DNA of 64,000 nucleotides, taken from assembly GCA_037176845.1 (NCBI GenBank), contig JAYKXP010000094.1:62001-126000 (forward strand). The letters are read 5' to 3'. This document shows, one piece after another, positions 23,853 to 35,190 of this stretch. This DNA is from Paramarasmius palmivorus. Taxonomy: Eukaryota > Basidiomycota > Agaricomycetes > Agaricales > Marasmiaceae. Position 1 is the first letter of the stretch. Every line of letters begins with the position of its first letter. The notes under the pieces are model-generated. The model did no database searches. It was not told the DNA's origin and saw only the letters and a list, made by a program, of their open reading frames with translations. The translations under genes and the position numbers were made by a program.

Positions 23853-24815
23853 ATGGCGAAGTCGCTCTTCTCTGCTGCTCTTCAGCCAAGAACAGTATCC
23901 CTGTTCTCCTCTACCGGAACAGATCCTCTTTCTCTGTTTTGTCAAGCTACCGACCTGGCTTTACCCTCAGATTCTTTCATCCATTTTCTCAACGACAAAA
24001 CATCAGAACCTCGACCAGAAGGACCCGAGAAGCTCGTTCATTTGCCTTCAGCCACTCAATCAGAAGATGCAGAGCAAGGGCTTAGTCTTATTCAGGCTGT
24101 CCTCCATATACAATCACCTACCTTGCGTACTACCTTCATCCGTGCTCCCAAAGGATCGGGGGAGATCCTTGGATTGAAGCAACCTTGGCTCCATGTTCAA
24201 GTGCGAAATCTGGGGAGGGAATGGAGTTTAGAAGTCGGTATTGTGGATCATACTGGCAAAGAGGGAATATTGCGGCTATCTACTTTCCAGGTGATTTTCA
24301 GGACATTATCATCACGTCTGAAGCTGTTGAATGCTCAGAGGCGTACTAGCCGCAGAGAGTATACCAAACCATCCGGTATCATGTCGGAATTTTCTGGATC
24401 TTTTTCGTCATTTGATGCACCCTTTCACCGCTGAAAAGAACAAACTAATTAAAGGTTCCAGAAACAACCCGAACTTTATGATGGTCATCCGGGAAGCAAG
24501 CCGCCTGCCCTCCATCTCCCCCTCTCCTTCCCACCATCTTCTTCGCGTCCGCTGACGCCTTGGTCGACCATCAACCTCAATCTTCCGACCTTCTTACCCC
24601 ATTTCACAAGCCTCGCTCTATCCGCACAGGACTCAGACATGACACAGAATATCAGTTTGAGAAGACTTCCTAACGGAACGTACTCACATGTTTCGTATGT
24701 GAAAGTGTATGCCACATGCCGGCTGCGTAGGATATGGTTCAGTGAAAGTGGGCCGAGCCAGAAGCTTCCTTGGGAGTTTGAGCTGTATGGTACCGATAAC
24801 GACTCAAGAGTATAG
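23853..24815 (+). CDS. CFAP20 (DUF667) domain protein
   Basis: Two exons, 23853-24290 and 24462-24815, encode 263 residues. The start MAKSLFSAALQPRTVSLFSS is chosen because the family begins with the sequence FQGG-like/SLFSS just before the domain; an upstream in-frame start at 23754 would only add a non-conserved leader. Domain motifs: IQSPTLRTTFIR, PWLHVQVRNLGREWSLEVGIVD, GILRLSTFQ, then after the 171-nt intron a Pro-rich insertion, WSTINLNL, and VSYVKVYATCRLRRIWFSE with PWEFELYG near the end. CFAP20 proteins are ciliary and splicing-linked proteins in eukaryotes. Mushrooms have no cilia, so a nuclear or other role is likely but unknown. The insertion makes this a divergent family member. 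Confidence 0.78.
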
Positions 24816-25201
24816 AAGAGCTACTGATGAAATGATGAATAGCTTACTGTAGTTACAATAGTCACTTTGTCATTCATGAAAGTATCCGATCGCATGGGCA
24901 TTGCATGGATATTCACTGACGTTTTTTGTTCAGTTTCTGCGGCGCAGGGCAAGCTCATGATTTCAATGAGTGTTTGTATTGAAAGACAAGAAATCAAAGA
25001 ATACAGGAGAAGCATAACCGACTAAACGAGCTGGGTATAATAAGGAAACTAAGGGAGACTAATCAAAAGGATCGTAATATCATAACTAGAGCACCAGATG
25101 GGAGAGGGAGCCGAAAGAAGGATACAGAGGATGCAAACGCGCAGGGCCTCATGAAAAGAATAAAAAACAACAGAACTATGAATGAATGTGTGTCCATGAC
25201 T

Positions 25202-28200
25202 CTAACTTGAGCTTACAACCGTCTTCGCTGACCTCCTGGAACCGAAACGAAGTTTACCATCTTCTCCCCTTCCCCAGGGGAACAAACTGCTACCTCCTCC
25301 TTCATGAGAGTTTGTACTTGACCGGAACGACCACCCAGACGGTGACACTGGACGGACAGGTCCAGTATGATCGCCGTTCTGTGTTTCTGGACCATCGTGA
25401 TGGTGATGATGGTGATGGTGATGTTTACCGCCTGCCCGTCCAACTGTATGTCTTCCATCACAACACGCCCGAACGTTTTCGAGACCTTCGAAGCCTCCTT
25501 CATCAGATAACGAATCTCCGTGAAGTTCGAAATCAAGGTTTTCGTCGTCGTCATCATTTCCGGGTACATCGACAAAAGATCTGGTTGGGCTATATGGACT
25601 TTCGGGACCATTCCACCGAGGTATTCTGCCGCTGGCGTTCCTGACCTGCGACCTATAGAGCCTCTCCCAACCGATAGCTGTGACCTGCTCCGCTTGCCAC
25701 GGGGAGTTGCATTGAAGGAGTTTTCATTTCGAGTGCTGCGACGGCTGCGTTGGCTTTGCGGACTTGAGTTCACTGCGAGATGTTGATCATCGGAGAGGTA
25801 CTCTTGATCCGAGATTGGGCTTTCAGGAACAACAGTGGCATTGCCGGGGGAGGCTATGTGTGCGGGGCTAGGTCTTGCTAAGAGATACTTGAGTGACTGG
25901 ATGTACAATATAGTCAGACTAGAATACGTGAATGTATAGAGGTACGTACGTTCAACCAAATGTCGTGGCGCTCCTTGGTTGGAGCGGTGAACTTCATCTC
26001 TCTTTGAGGAGTGGAGACAACGACGCTGTACTGGTACAATCCAGGTGGCATGGGATTCGGGTCTAGAACGGACCTTACACCTTCGATGTAAGCTACAAAA
26101 CACTAAATCAGCATCTCGGAATGGAAAAGGGTTTGAAAATGACTTACCGCTCTTCGCACTCGATTCCGCTACATTGGTTGAGTTGGGATCTGCCGAACTC
26201 CAGTACAACGTCTTCGTGTATGGATGCACCCAGAAGAACCTCTTATGCCTAGCGGTTCCGTGTCCCTTGCCAATCGTCTTCCGAGTATACTTGTACAAGA
26301 ACTCTCCGATCATCGTCTGTGTGATTGCATGAATGACGGCAGGATCAGTTGGGTTATTGATCTGAGAGCGCATGCCCATCAGGCCAGCAGCAGCAACGCC
26401 GTTCTTGGGTGTCGTGTGGTCTTGTCCTCCTCGACTTCCCATGCTTGGGTTCCTCGACAGATAAGGATTGTGATCTGAAGACATGGAAGAGCGGGGGCTA
26501 GCAACACCGCTTCTATCACTCGCTGCAAGAGATGTTGTCGACATCTCTTTACCCACATGGAGATTAGCATATCCATATCCTGTGGCATGAGCCGCACTTC
26601 TGAAGCTGCTCGTCGAAGGGGGTTGTCGGAGCCCTTGGGGTGGTAATGACCCATGTCCTCGTACAGAACCAAACCGACTTCCACCAGGAACAGACAGCAC
26701 TGACCCAAAGGTAGGTGTGGTCGCCCGTTGGATGAGTTCTGGTGGAGGGGGTGATGAGGGCCTTGGTGGTGGGATATCGCGATCGTGGGACCCGGTAGAA
26801 CTAGTGGGAACTCGACGTTCCGGAATAAAGTTGGGTGGGGGCATACTGCCAGGTGGAGGTGGTGCTCGAGGAGGAGGAGGAAGTGTCATCATTGGAGGTC
26901 TAGTCTTGTCCACAACCGACAGTACTGCATTATTGTTTGCAGAGGATGCCCTTGATCTCGCGTTTGCTGAAGCATCGTCTGCACTGGATGAGACGGCAGA
27001 CTCGATCGAAGGCCGACGTCGGTGATCATCCATTGAACGCCGAGGGAAAATGGTAGCTAAACCTCCGAGACCTGCGGCGGAATCCTTGAACAAACTTCCA
27101 GAGGGTGACGGTAATGATCCTGTAGTACCCGCCGAAACAGCACCATTAGTCTTGGTAGTAGATGCAGACGGCGGGGCCGGAGGAACAAACTGGAATTGTT
27201 GTGGACTAGTGGCTCCACCAGCACCAACGCGATACATGACTGGGGATTGTGTGGTAGAAGGTAGGCCTGAAATCCTTTGGGGAGGTGTACGCGAAACTGG
27301 CAGGTCATCTGTCTGTACCGACATTTCCTTGACTTCGCGTTTGGGCGGGGCCTGAGGGATAGGTTGAGCTTCTGGTTCAGGCGTAGAAGTAGCGGCTTCG
27401 ACACGAATTGGAGGCTCTTCAATAATGGCAGCTTCAACGCCTATAGACTGATAGGTGACTGGAGCCTTGACAATAGAAGCGTTCATAAGCCCAACTGCAG
27501 CAGCAGAACCTGAAGGTGTGGCATAGAACGAAGACCTCGACTGAGATTGCGACACTCTCGAAGTTCTCAAGCTCTCTGCGTCTGTGTCCCTCTCTGCATC
27601 TGTGTCGTCATCCCACTCGTCTGCGGATCCTTCGTTGTCGGTGACAGTCAGTATCGAATGGAAGTCGTCCCTGGAAGCAGACGCGGAGTGTGTGGCGGTC
27701 ATGATGCTTCCCCGAGCATCTTGATAGTCGTCCGTGTCAGTCTCACCATCGGTCTCGGTTTCCCGCCCTGTCTCAGTAGCACCATCATCGTATTCCGCAT
27801 CCGAGTCCTCTTGGAATGCACTAGCACCAAACGCGCTTCCCATAGGACCAGCGAGCGAGCGGCCAGCCGGGGCACGCAAGGTAGTTTCGCCAATGCTGCT
27901 CAAGCTAGTCGCAGAAATATCGCGCTGAGTGATGGTGGTCTTTCTTGTCCTCTCGGAGTCGACTGGAACTGCCAGCGAAGGTGGTCCAAGTGGCTTGGTC
28001 TGAGTCTCCACTTCGACTTTGAGTAATGCATCTGTGCCGATGCTCTTAGTGTCAAGAACACGCTCTTCGACAAACTCGTGCTGCACGCCGGATTCTACGA
28101 GTGCTCTTGGAACGGCAGGTTGCTCGACCTGGATCTCCTTCACCACTTCCACAGGAACTTGAACCTCTTTGACAACCTCCACTGGTACTTTGACTTCTTT

Positions 28201-30711
28201 TATGACTTCAACCTCTTTTATGACCTCGACAGGAACCTCCTTGATGATCTCCTTGATGACTTCCACAGGAACTTCAACAGGAACCTTGACCTCCTTAACA
28301 ACCTCAACAGGTACCTCCTTCACAACCTCCTTGATCACCTCCACCGGAACTTCCTTAACAACCTCCTTAACAACCTCTTTCACAATCTCAACTGGTACCT
28401 CCACAGGAACCTCCTTCACCACCTCAACCTCGCGTACAACAGGCTCGACGTCATCAGTCTGACAGCCCATCTCCTGGGTCTCAATCTCCACCTCTTCCTG
28501 GTCCATTCCCAACTCCGCCATGATACCCATAGCAGTCGAATTACCCGCGCTTCCGGCCGTGACATCGCCCAATGCACGTCCCAAGTCCTCTGGGGCATCA
28601 GCGATACTCGGTGGTCGTCCTCCGCCAATGCTAAGACCCATACCACGTCTGCGGCTCCCACTGCTAATACTGCCAGACAGCGGTCGACCTCTTCCTCTGG
28701 TTGATCTTCTCAAGATAGAGTGACGTAATGGGCTTGGCGAGCCATGGACAGAAGACGTTGATGGTGTCCTCTTTAGTACGTTTGCAAACGCAGGATCCAT
28801 ACCCTCAATACTCGTGACGCTGGCAACACTGTTCCTGTTCGACTGCACCGGAGAAGGCGAGGCATGGGCCATATCTGGAACTTGATCTTCACCCTCATAC
28901 TCATACTCATCTTCGCGACGTTCTGGTGACATGGATGTACGACGTTCGCCAAACTGGGTGTACTCGTCGTCATCGCCTTGTGAAGAGACGAGAGAGAGAC
29001 GTTCGTTGAGGGTAAGACCACCACGGCGGGGCATGCGGCCACGAACGGCTCCATGACCACCACCTCTGCGATAAGGTGTCCCTACGTGAGTGCGAGCAGG
29101 CTTTTTGTTGTTGGGTGCAGGAGCGGCAAAGGTGGGTTCTTCCTCCTCGTCTTCGTCGTCTTCTTCGCCGTCGACCCATTCGTTGTCCTCGGCCTCATCA
29201 GACATACCCATCTTCCTCCTGAGCTCCATCTTCTCGCGCTTCTCTCTTCTAACAGTACCCTGGAGCGTCTGTATCTGTCTCTGGGCATGTGCTAGTCTCT
29301 GCTGTAACGCTTCGATCTCATTTCGAGGATGACTGGGTGCCATGAACGGTGAGGCTCCACCAGGTAGAGGCGAAGCATCCGGTGAGTCTGCATCGACATC
29401 CAAGTCGAACTCGTCACCCAAAGCATAGCCATAGCCAATCTTGCCTCTGCGATTGTTGGTTGAGCCAGTGAAGAGGCTGTCTGCATCAGGTCCACCGGGC
29501 GTGAGGAAATCATTAGGTGTTCCATCAGGATTCAAGCCCAAGGCAGTAGGACTCTGTCCAGACGTATTGAACCGACTACCGCCGAACCCAGGTCTACGTT
29601 GCGCCCGCTCCACTTCGTTCTTTAGTCTTTCGACCGCAGCTTGAAGATCACTTTTGTCGCGCTGTAAGCCAGCGGCATGCTTCCTAGCAAGAGCAACGTC
29701 CGTCTCGTGTTTATTTTGGAGAGCCTCTAATGAAGCTTGGGTGGAAGCTAGATCGGATTTTGCAGTTTCGTGAGCATCGCGGGTAGTAGCGAGGGATTTT
29801 GTGAGGCGTTTAAGGTCCCCTTCGAGTTTACCGGAGTGAGCGAGGGAATTGGAGAGTTGAGTACGAAGGTCTTGAAGAGTGACTTCAAGGTTCCAGTTCT
29901 CTTCCTTGAACTTGTCTGACGTGAAGGGGTAACGAAATGAGTAAATTAATTAATTGAGATGATACGATGGACTGACCGGCGCTTTGTTCCTGTTGCTTGA
30001 GTGCTGTGCGGAGGCCTTCGACGGAAGCTTCCAAATCATCCCTTTCTTCTTTCATGTCTTGGATAGCTTTATCACGTTCGCCGAGGAGAGACTGCAACCG
30101 ACGGACTTCATTGAGAAGCCCACTCCCGATTTCGAAAGCGAATTCTAGAAAAGAATGTCAGTAATGATGAATGAAAAGATACTGGGAAAACTCACCGACG
30201 TCGTCTGCGCGATGAGCTGCATTCTTGGCACGCCTACTCTGTGCTGCTGCGCTAGTCGACGCCTTTGACCGTTCCCCTACAGATTCTTCTCTAGGTAGCT
30301 CTGCCACTGCCATTGAAGGTGAAGATGTCGATGACTGAGCAGAAATATGAGCTATCGCTGACTTTGTCAAGTAAAAAAATAAGGAATGACCTTTCCAAAA
30401 GCACTCGATAGAACAGCATTCTCCCTGTCCCACTGAACCAAAGTATCTGCCAACTCTCTAAACCTATCCTTTGCCTCTCCGCTAACACCAGAATCACTTC
30501 CAGATTCATAACCTCCTTCTGTACTATCAGCATCACCGATAACTTGCTGTAGCTGACGAATCCTCTCCTCCAACTCCATCTGCTGGGCTAGAACCCGCTG
30601 CCCAAGGGTGCCGGCTTGTTGAAGCTGTTTCTCTTTTGCATCGAGAAGAGATTGAAGGTGAGATTTAAGGTCAGACGCGGAGGAGAGCTGAACGGGGTCG
30701 AGGATGGCCAT
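25202..30711 (-). CDS. Num1/ApsA-like cortical PH-domain protein
   Basis: Large cell-cortex protein; in other fungi this family anchors dynein, mitochondria or nuclei at the plasma membrane. The start at 30711 opens a coiled coil (SHLQSLLDAKEKQLQQAG). Further coiled-coil exons are seen at about 30125-29985 and 29915-29600 (LNEVRRLQSLLGERDKAIQ, TRDAHETAKSDLASTQASL). A long exon follows with disordered Ser/Pro-rich sequence and a run of KEVPVEV-type repeats at about 28440-28090. The C-terminal PH domain (Mcp5/Num1 type) lies at about 26360-25980: MIGEFLYKYTRK, RHKRFFWVHPYTKTLYWSS, then GVRSVLDPNPMPPGLYQYSV and KERHDIWLN. The conserved tail GLENVRACCDGRHTVG is present at about 25440 but in another frame than the long open frame, see findings. 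A poly-His stretch follows it. Total length is about 1,700 residues. Confidence 0.85.
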
Positions 30712-31202
30712 TTTCCTCGACTCCCTCCCCTTTGGTTCGAGTTGAGCTTATGCCGCTGTCACACGTAACGTTGAGTCACATCTTACACGCGCTCAGGGCA
30801 CGGCGCAAATCTCCTGCCAGTTCGCCGTTTCCCCCGGACCTGAGTTCAACTCCATTCCATCTGTCGATTTATCAGCTGTTCGCGTCGAGGATTTTTTTTT
30901 ACTTCCATTGCGAGGAATGCTTCAAGTTGCCCCTCTTTAAAATGGTGGAATCTGGCTTCCATGACACCAGCCTGATTCGCCTCAACTCGCTAGATATGGA
31001 CTTCCAATCACCGCGTTTCCGTTTTCGGAGAATCGCTGCTTTACAACTTATGGGCGGGAATACGTACACAATGGACCTGGTGGACAATTTATAGTAAAAG
31101 TCAAGTCCGCCATCGGGGTCCCTCGCCGAGGCCGAGCGGTCAAGTTGCTCAATGTGTTCAATAAACGGACCTGATGCATGGAATTATTAACATTTTGATA
31201 TG

Positions 31203-31287
31203 TCCCTGGTAGTATATCGGTTAGTACACGCGCCTGTCATCCTAGTAACGTGCGCGCGAAAGCTGGGTTCGACTCCCAGCCAGGGAG
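31203..31287 (+). tRNA. tRNA-Asp (GTC), intron-containing
   Basis: The acceptor stem TCCCTGG (31203-31209) pairs with CCAGGGA (31280-31286), followed by a G discriminator. The T arm is CTGGG TTCGACT CCCAG at 31263-31279. The anticodon stem starts CGCGC with loop CTGTCA; GTC is at 31236-31238. About 12 extra bases after the anticodon loop fit a small intron at the usual 37/38 position. The D arm contains the usual GGTTAGTA. Confidence 0.88.
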
Positions 31288-31291
31288 AATA

Positions 31292-31644
31292 GAGCGTATT
31301 TGCAGCCGTAATTACGGGGTCAAATTTCGAACTGGCAGCGTCTGTTTTTCGACTTGATTTTTCCGGTCGAAATAATTACGTACCCGTCGTGGATTTGCCT
31401 ATGCATGGGTTTCCGGTGCTTCTCGACGAGTTCAAAATCGCAAAACCAGAAAATTCGTTTCTCTCATTCTAGATGAGGTGCTGTGAAGTTGAACGAGGAG
31501 AAAAGGTTGAGAAGGTACGCATATACATCTTGAAAGAATACCTTACATCTCAACCCAAGCCTAGTTTTTGGCATCCAAATTTCGAGGCTGTGGAGCTTGA
31601 TATTTAGATTACGAACAGCCATATTTACGGCTGCAAATACGCTC
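31292..31644. mobile_element. MITE, 353 bp, Tc1/mariner-like ends
   Basis: Inverted termini of about 20 bp: left GAGCGTATTTGCAGCCGTAA at 31292-31311, and its reverse complement at 31625-31644. Both ends are flanked by TA (31290-31291 and 31645-31646), the target duplication of Tc1/mariner-type elements. There is no coding capacity, so it is non-autonomous. The left end lies 4 bp after the tRNA-Asp gene. Confidence 0.82.
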
Positions 31645-31747
31645 TAATCAAAACTTTGAAGTCGAAGAAAATCTTTTTCCGCTTAATTCTAATGCTTACA
31701 TAGCTGCATTCAATATATGAATATATATATAATCTTGCACTTTCAAG

Positions 31748-33548
31748 TTACTCCTCCGAAACAGTCACAATAACCCTTCTATATCTCGTCAACCTCGGTG
31801 TCCCCTTGTCTTCCACCTCCAACACCAGATGATAATCTCTTTTCTCCTCCTGATACAAATGATAAAACTTCACCGTCTTCGGCATCGTCATAGTCAACAC
31901 CGAAGTCCTCTCTGAACCATGCATATCGAAAATCAGGTATCTCGGCCTCAACATTGTGCTGTACCGCCGAAGGCTCCTTATATTGGAACCACCGGAATGT
32001 CAGCTCATCGCCGTCAGGATCATATGTCCCCGAAGCATCAATAGTGATAGTTTCCCCAGCTTTTGCCGAAACACGCAAAGGAAGTGTACCCTCTGACCCG
32101 TTGACGATGACGACAGGTTCGTGGTTGCAGGCTTTGAAGTCGGGCGTTAACGTCCACCTTACATCGCCAAAGCTTCAGAAATATCCACAAGAAAAGACAA
32201 AGCGGAACGTACTGCATCCTCGCAGCGAAATCATTCTGAAACGCCTCTCTCCACCTCCAAATCGTAGCCTGATTGCTTGTGTATTTCTTCCCATCCACCT
32301 TACTCACAATGCGATCGGTCGTATCGCTATACACCTGACTCTTCTCATCGATAGCTTTATACCTTCCGCCCCAGCTCCCAAAAGACGGGTGCTCAGGTAC
32401 ACCGAGGCCGTTGGGGATAAGGTAGAGGAATGTTGGGGTATCGCCTTCCATGATGAACTACGTGTCAACCAAGCATTAGTGAGGTTATTGAGGTAAATCA
32501 TGATACGTACCATAAACATCGGGTACATCTTCCCAAACGGCCCTTTCTGAATATGTTCCTTGACCCAATCTTGCGTAACGAGCGACGTATCGGCTCCGGG
32601 CAGGTTGTAATATGCGTCTCCTGAGATACCGCACCACGTTGCTATTGGTGGACGGTAGCATCAGCTACATCAAAAGAGTAGAATAGCGGCGAGACGTACA
32701 CAGGGCGTATTCGTTCCATCCGTGAATGCTGACGATATAGAAGAGGTCGTGGAACGTGTTGCGTATCCAGACACCAGTATCATCCTAAGTTGAGCTTTAG
32801 CTCAGGAAACGAAGAAAGAAATCCAACGTACCTGATCACTAATTGCGTACACCCGAATCCTTGAGACGAACTTGTCAGCCTTTTCAGCCGTTCGCGTATG
32901 TTTGACTCTCCAGAGTGCTTGAGCTCTATGATCGTCATCAGTACCAATCACTAATAAAAGCAAAGGAAGAACGACATACAGAACGCTGGCACCACCCCAT
33001 AGAAGCACCCACACTGGTCGACCATCTGGATCATCCTTGTCAATAGCTTCGATAAGCCTGTTTGACCCATCGGAATCCTTGCCCTCGCCAACACCTTCGA
33101 AGCCGTATACGGGAAGCCCGGAGCCGACTTTGGAAACTAAGTATTCTTTCGTTGGATACCCCTTTGCGTGAGCGTTTAGATTGGGAAGGACTTCGCCGTA
33201 GGCGTTAATAATAGCGGTAAGTTGGTCTGCGTGGGTAGATGTTCTGTGGAGGATCAGTAAGGGACCAAGCATGGACGGTTTGCTACACACCTTAACCAAG
33301 TAGATGTAGTCGCTACTACTCCTTCAAGGTCGAACAGATTTGAGTACAGAAGGAACCGACAAAAAGATTCCGCATCGCTGAGAGGAACACCCTGAGCAAC
33401 CAGTATGCTATAAAAACTTGAAATCCTCACTCTGGCTCGTTATTCTGCCCGAAATCGACCCATTAGAAAATTTCCTAGCGACAGACACGGAAAGACGCAC
33501 AATGTCAGTAAGGATGAAAATCCTGTTGCGATCTGCCGGGGACGTCAT
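31748..33548 (-). CDS. DUF1593 (nucleoside-hydrolase-like) protein with Sde182-type C-terminus
   Basis: Exons run from ATG 33548 (33548-33501, 33444-33431, 33377-33291 and onward). The N-terminal sequence RIFILTDI plus NNEPDDAESFCRFLLYSN and LEGVVATTSTWL gives the acidic metal-binding start of the DUF1593/nucleoside-hydrolase fold. It continues with HADQLTAIINAYGEVLPNLN, GRPVWVLLWGGAS, RIRVYAISDQDDTG, IHGWNEYAL, and GDTPTFLYLIPNGL. The C-terminal beta-sandwich part follows (ITIDASGTYDPDGDELTFRWF, YHLVLEVEDKGTPRLTRYRR), as in Sde182 cellulose-binding proteins. No signal peptide is visible. Around 31927-31935 the frame of the upstream part and that of the conserved end differ by one base. The substrate is unknown, probably a carbohydrate or nucleoside. 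Confidence 0.8.
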
Positions 33549-34307
33549 GGTCAAGGAACAAAACAAATTTGCTGGGCAGCGGTGTCATTTGACCAGAACG
33601 CTTATATCTGGCATCCGGGACCCGGAAGTCTCGTTCGGAAGTTCTTGTGTCTGCGAGGTTGTGAGGTTGGTGGTGCGTACATATCCGAATTTCAATCTGG
33701 AGATGGTGTTTCTTCTCTTTATCCGGGAAAACCGACGAAGCCAGGTGGAGAATGCTAGCAGACCGTGACAAGATGGTTCCATAAAACATTCAGGATTCGC
33801 TAGACAATTGACGACTAGAAAACTCACCTTAGACAACAAGATAACAAATGGAAGCATCCGATATCTCGTATGAACTAAGGATGGAGAGCTCTCAAGAAGT
33901 TGCGTTGTTGATAGTTGCGTGAGAGGCTTTGCCGACATTGTCAGGCTCCCGGCTCCCATCAACCATGTGACTGCCCTTGCCCTTACCTTTCTCCACCACA
34001 ACCAAAAGCATCGTCGAAACTTCCCAAGGTTGGGAGTCCGGTTTGAATACCCTGCTGTCTAGAGGATAACGAGCCTCAGGTCAGTTCCTCTCAGCTTTGA
34101 GCCGGGTATGACACTGACAGCTGTATCTCTTCGTTTTTCACCTGCCAGTCCTTGGCTTGCAAAAATGACGACGAGGAGACACGACAGACCAGCCGGTGCC
34201 TTCAACCATCCGGAAATTGTTCCTGGGGAAAACATTTTCAATCGGAAGTTCGGAAGTTTTCTATGGTTAGGTTCCACCACCATGGGGTAGCGGCTGGGGC
34301 CCCGGCC
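33549..34307. other. Intergenic between divergent genes
   Basis: Upstream region shared by the DUF1593 gene (-) and the sugar transporter (+). Open frames at 34001-33585 and 34290-34059 have no recognisable domain and are treated as chance. Confidence 0.4.
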
Positions 34308-34314
34308 TTATAAA
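34308..34314 (+). promoter_or_regulatory. TATA box of sugar transporter
   Basis: TTATAAA about 75 bp before the transporter ATG at 34389, with a second TTATAAAA just downstream. It is followed by a pyrimidine-containing leader. Confidence 0.45.
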
Positions 34315-34388
34315 TTTTATAAAATGGTAATAGTCTATTTTGCACTTTGACCCGGTCGTATCCTAACTCTCAAGCGTGTTTAGCAACC

Positions 34389-34874
34389 ATGGGCTTTCGT
34401 GATAGCGCACTCTACCAAGTATGTCCTTTAAACTCGGCTTTCACTAGAGACTTGCTAACGAGTTTTGCGATTAGGATATGACTCCGACCTTACTTGGAGT
34501 TGCTTTCTTCTCGTCGCTTGGATCGTTCAGTTTTGGGTATGACAACAGCTGGTGGGGAGGTGCAATTGGCGCTACGTACTTCAATCGAATGTTTGGATCC
34601 GGTAGGTGTCGAATCCGGCTTTTCGCCGCAAAACGTTTCTCATGCCTTTGACATAGGTACAACAACACTCGAGAACGGCGAGGTCGTGCGCACGCTCACC
34701 TCCTCGGATACTAGTACGGGAACTGCATTAGGAACAGTATGTGAACCTATACCTTCTTTAAGCTCACACTGACATACTCTGGAAGGCTGGTATCATGATA
34801 GGCTGCATGGTTGCTCCTTGGATAAACGAACGATATGGCCGTAGGATAGCTTTCGTTGTGTTGGGTATCGTAGG
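34389..34874 (+). CDS. MFS sugar transporter, 5' part (split by transposon)
   Basis: Exons 34389-34418, 34475-34601, 34657-34736 and 34796-34874 encode the first part of a hexose-type transporter: LLGVAFFSSLGSFSFGYD (helix 1), SDTSTGTALGT, then IMIGCMVAPWINERYGRR, the MFS loop-2 signature, and IAFVVLGIVG. The fourth exon ends at a GT donor whose next bases (GTGA) run straight into the transposon end at 34879. The remaining exons resume at 50816. The two parts join in phase (GG|A makes Gly). The allele is probably non-functional unless a 16-kb intron can be spliced. Confidence 0.85.
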
Positions 34875-34878
34875 GTGA

Positions 34879-34932
34879 CACTGGAGGCAAGGTCCCTGGC
34901 ATCCAATTTTTAGATGCCACCGAGGCACCTAG
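34879..34932 (+). repeat. Left terminal inverted repeat
   Basis: 54 bp starting CACTGGAGGCAAGG and ending GGCACCTAG. It contains an internal palindrome GGCATC...GATGCC with an AT-rich centre. It matches the reverse complement of 50705-50758 with a few substitutions and a one-base gap. Confidence 0.92.
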
Positions 34933-35190
34933 CACTCTGTAAATGGCTAGTAATGCATCTACTCGACAAGTTGACAGCAATATAAACATATTAAATTGAT
35001 ATGACAAGCATAGAGTAATTGAATATAGTGTAGAACATGTACAATCCACGATTTCAACCAATATATTAATACATGCCAAATACATGAGTTTGAAACGAGT
35101 TCAAACATGCATTAGTACATGCTTCACCTTCATGTGTTTATATATAGTCAGAATTCAGATGAGTGAAAGACTGTAAACTACCTTTTGCTT

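Noticed and set aside
25400..25440. Metal-binding function of the poly-His stretch in the Num1-like tail
   Set aside because: It is coded by a simple CAC/CAT repeat and such runs vary freely; no functional claim is warranted.
25213..25615. C-terminal tail of the longest open frame in the Num1-like gene
   Set aside because: The other frame carries the conserved CCDGRH tail, so this reading is probably out of frame.
28078..28704. Plus-strand 208-residue open frame rich in Asn, Leu and His
   Set aside because: It is antisense to the KEVPVEV repeat of the Num1-like gene; low-complexity mirror coding.
30732..31094. Plus-strand 120-residue open frame between Num1-like gene and tRNA
   Set aside because: No recognisable content; lies in the promoter region of the Num1-like gene.
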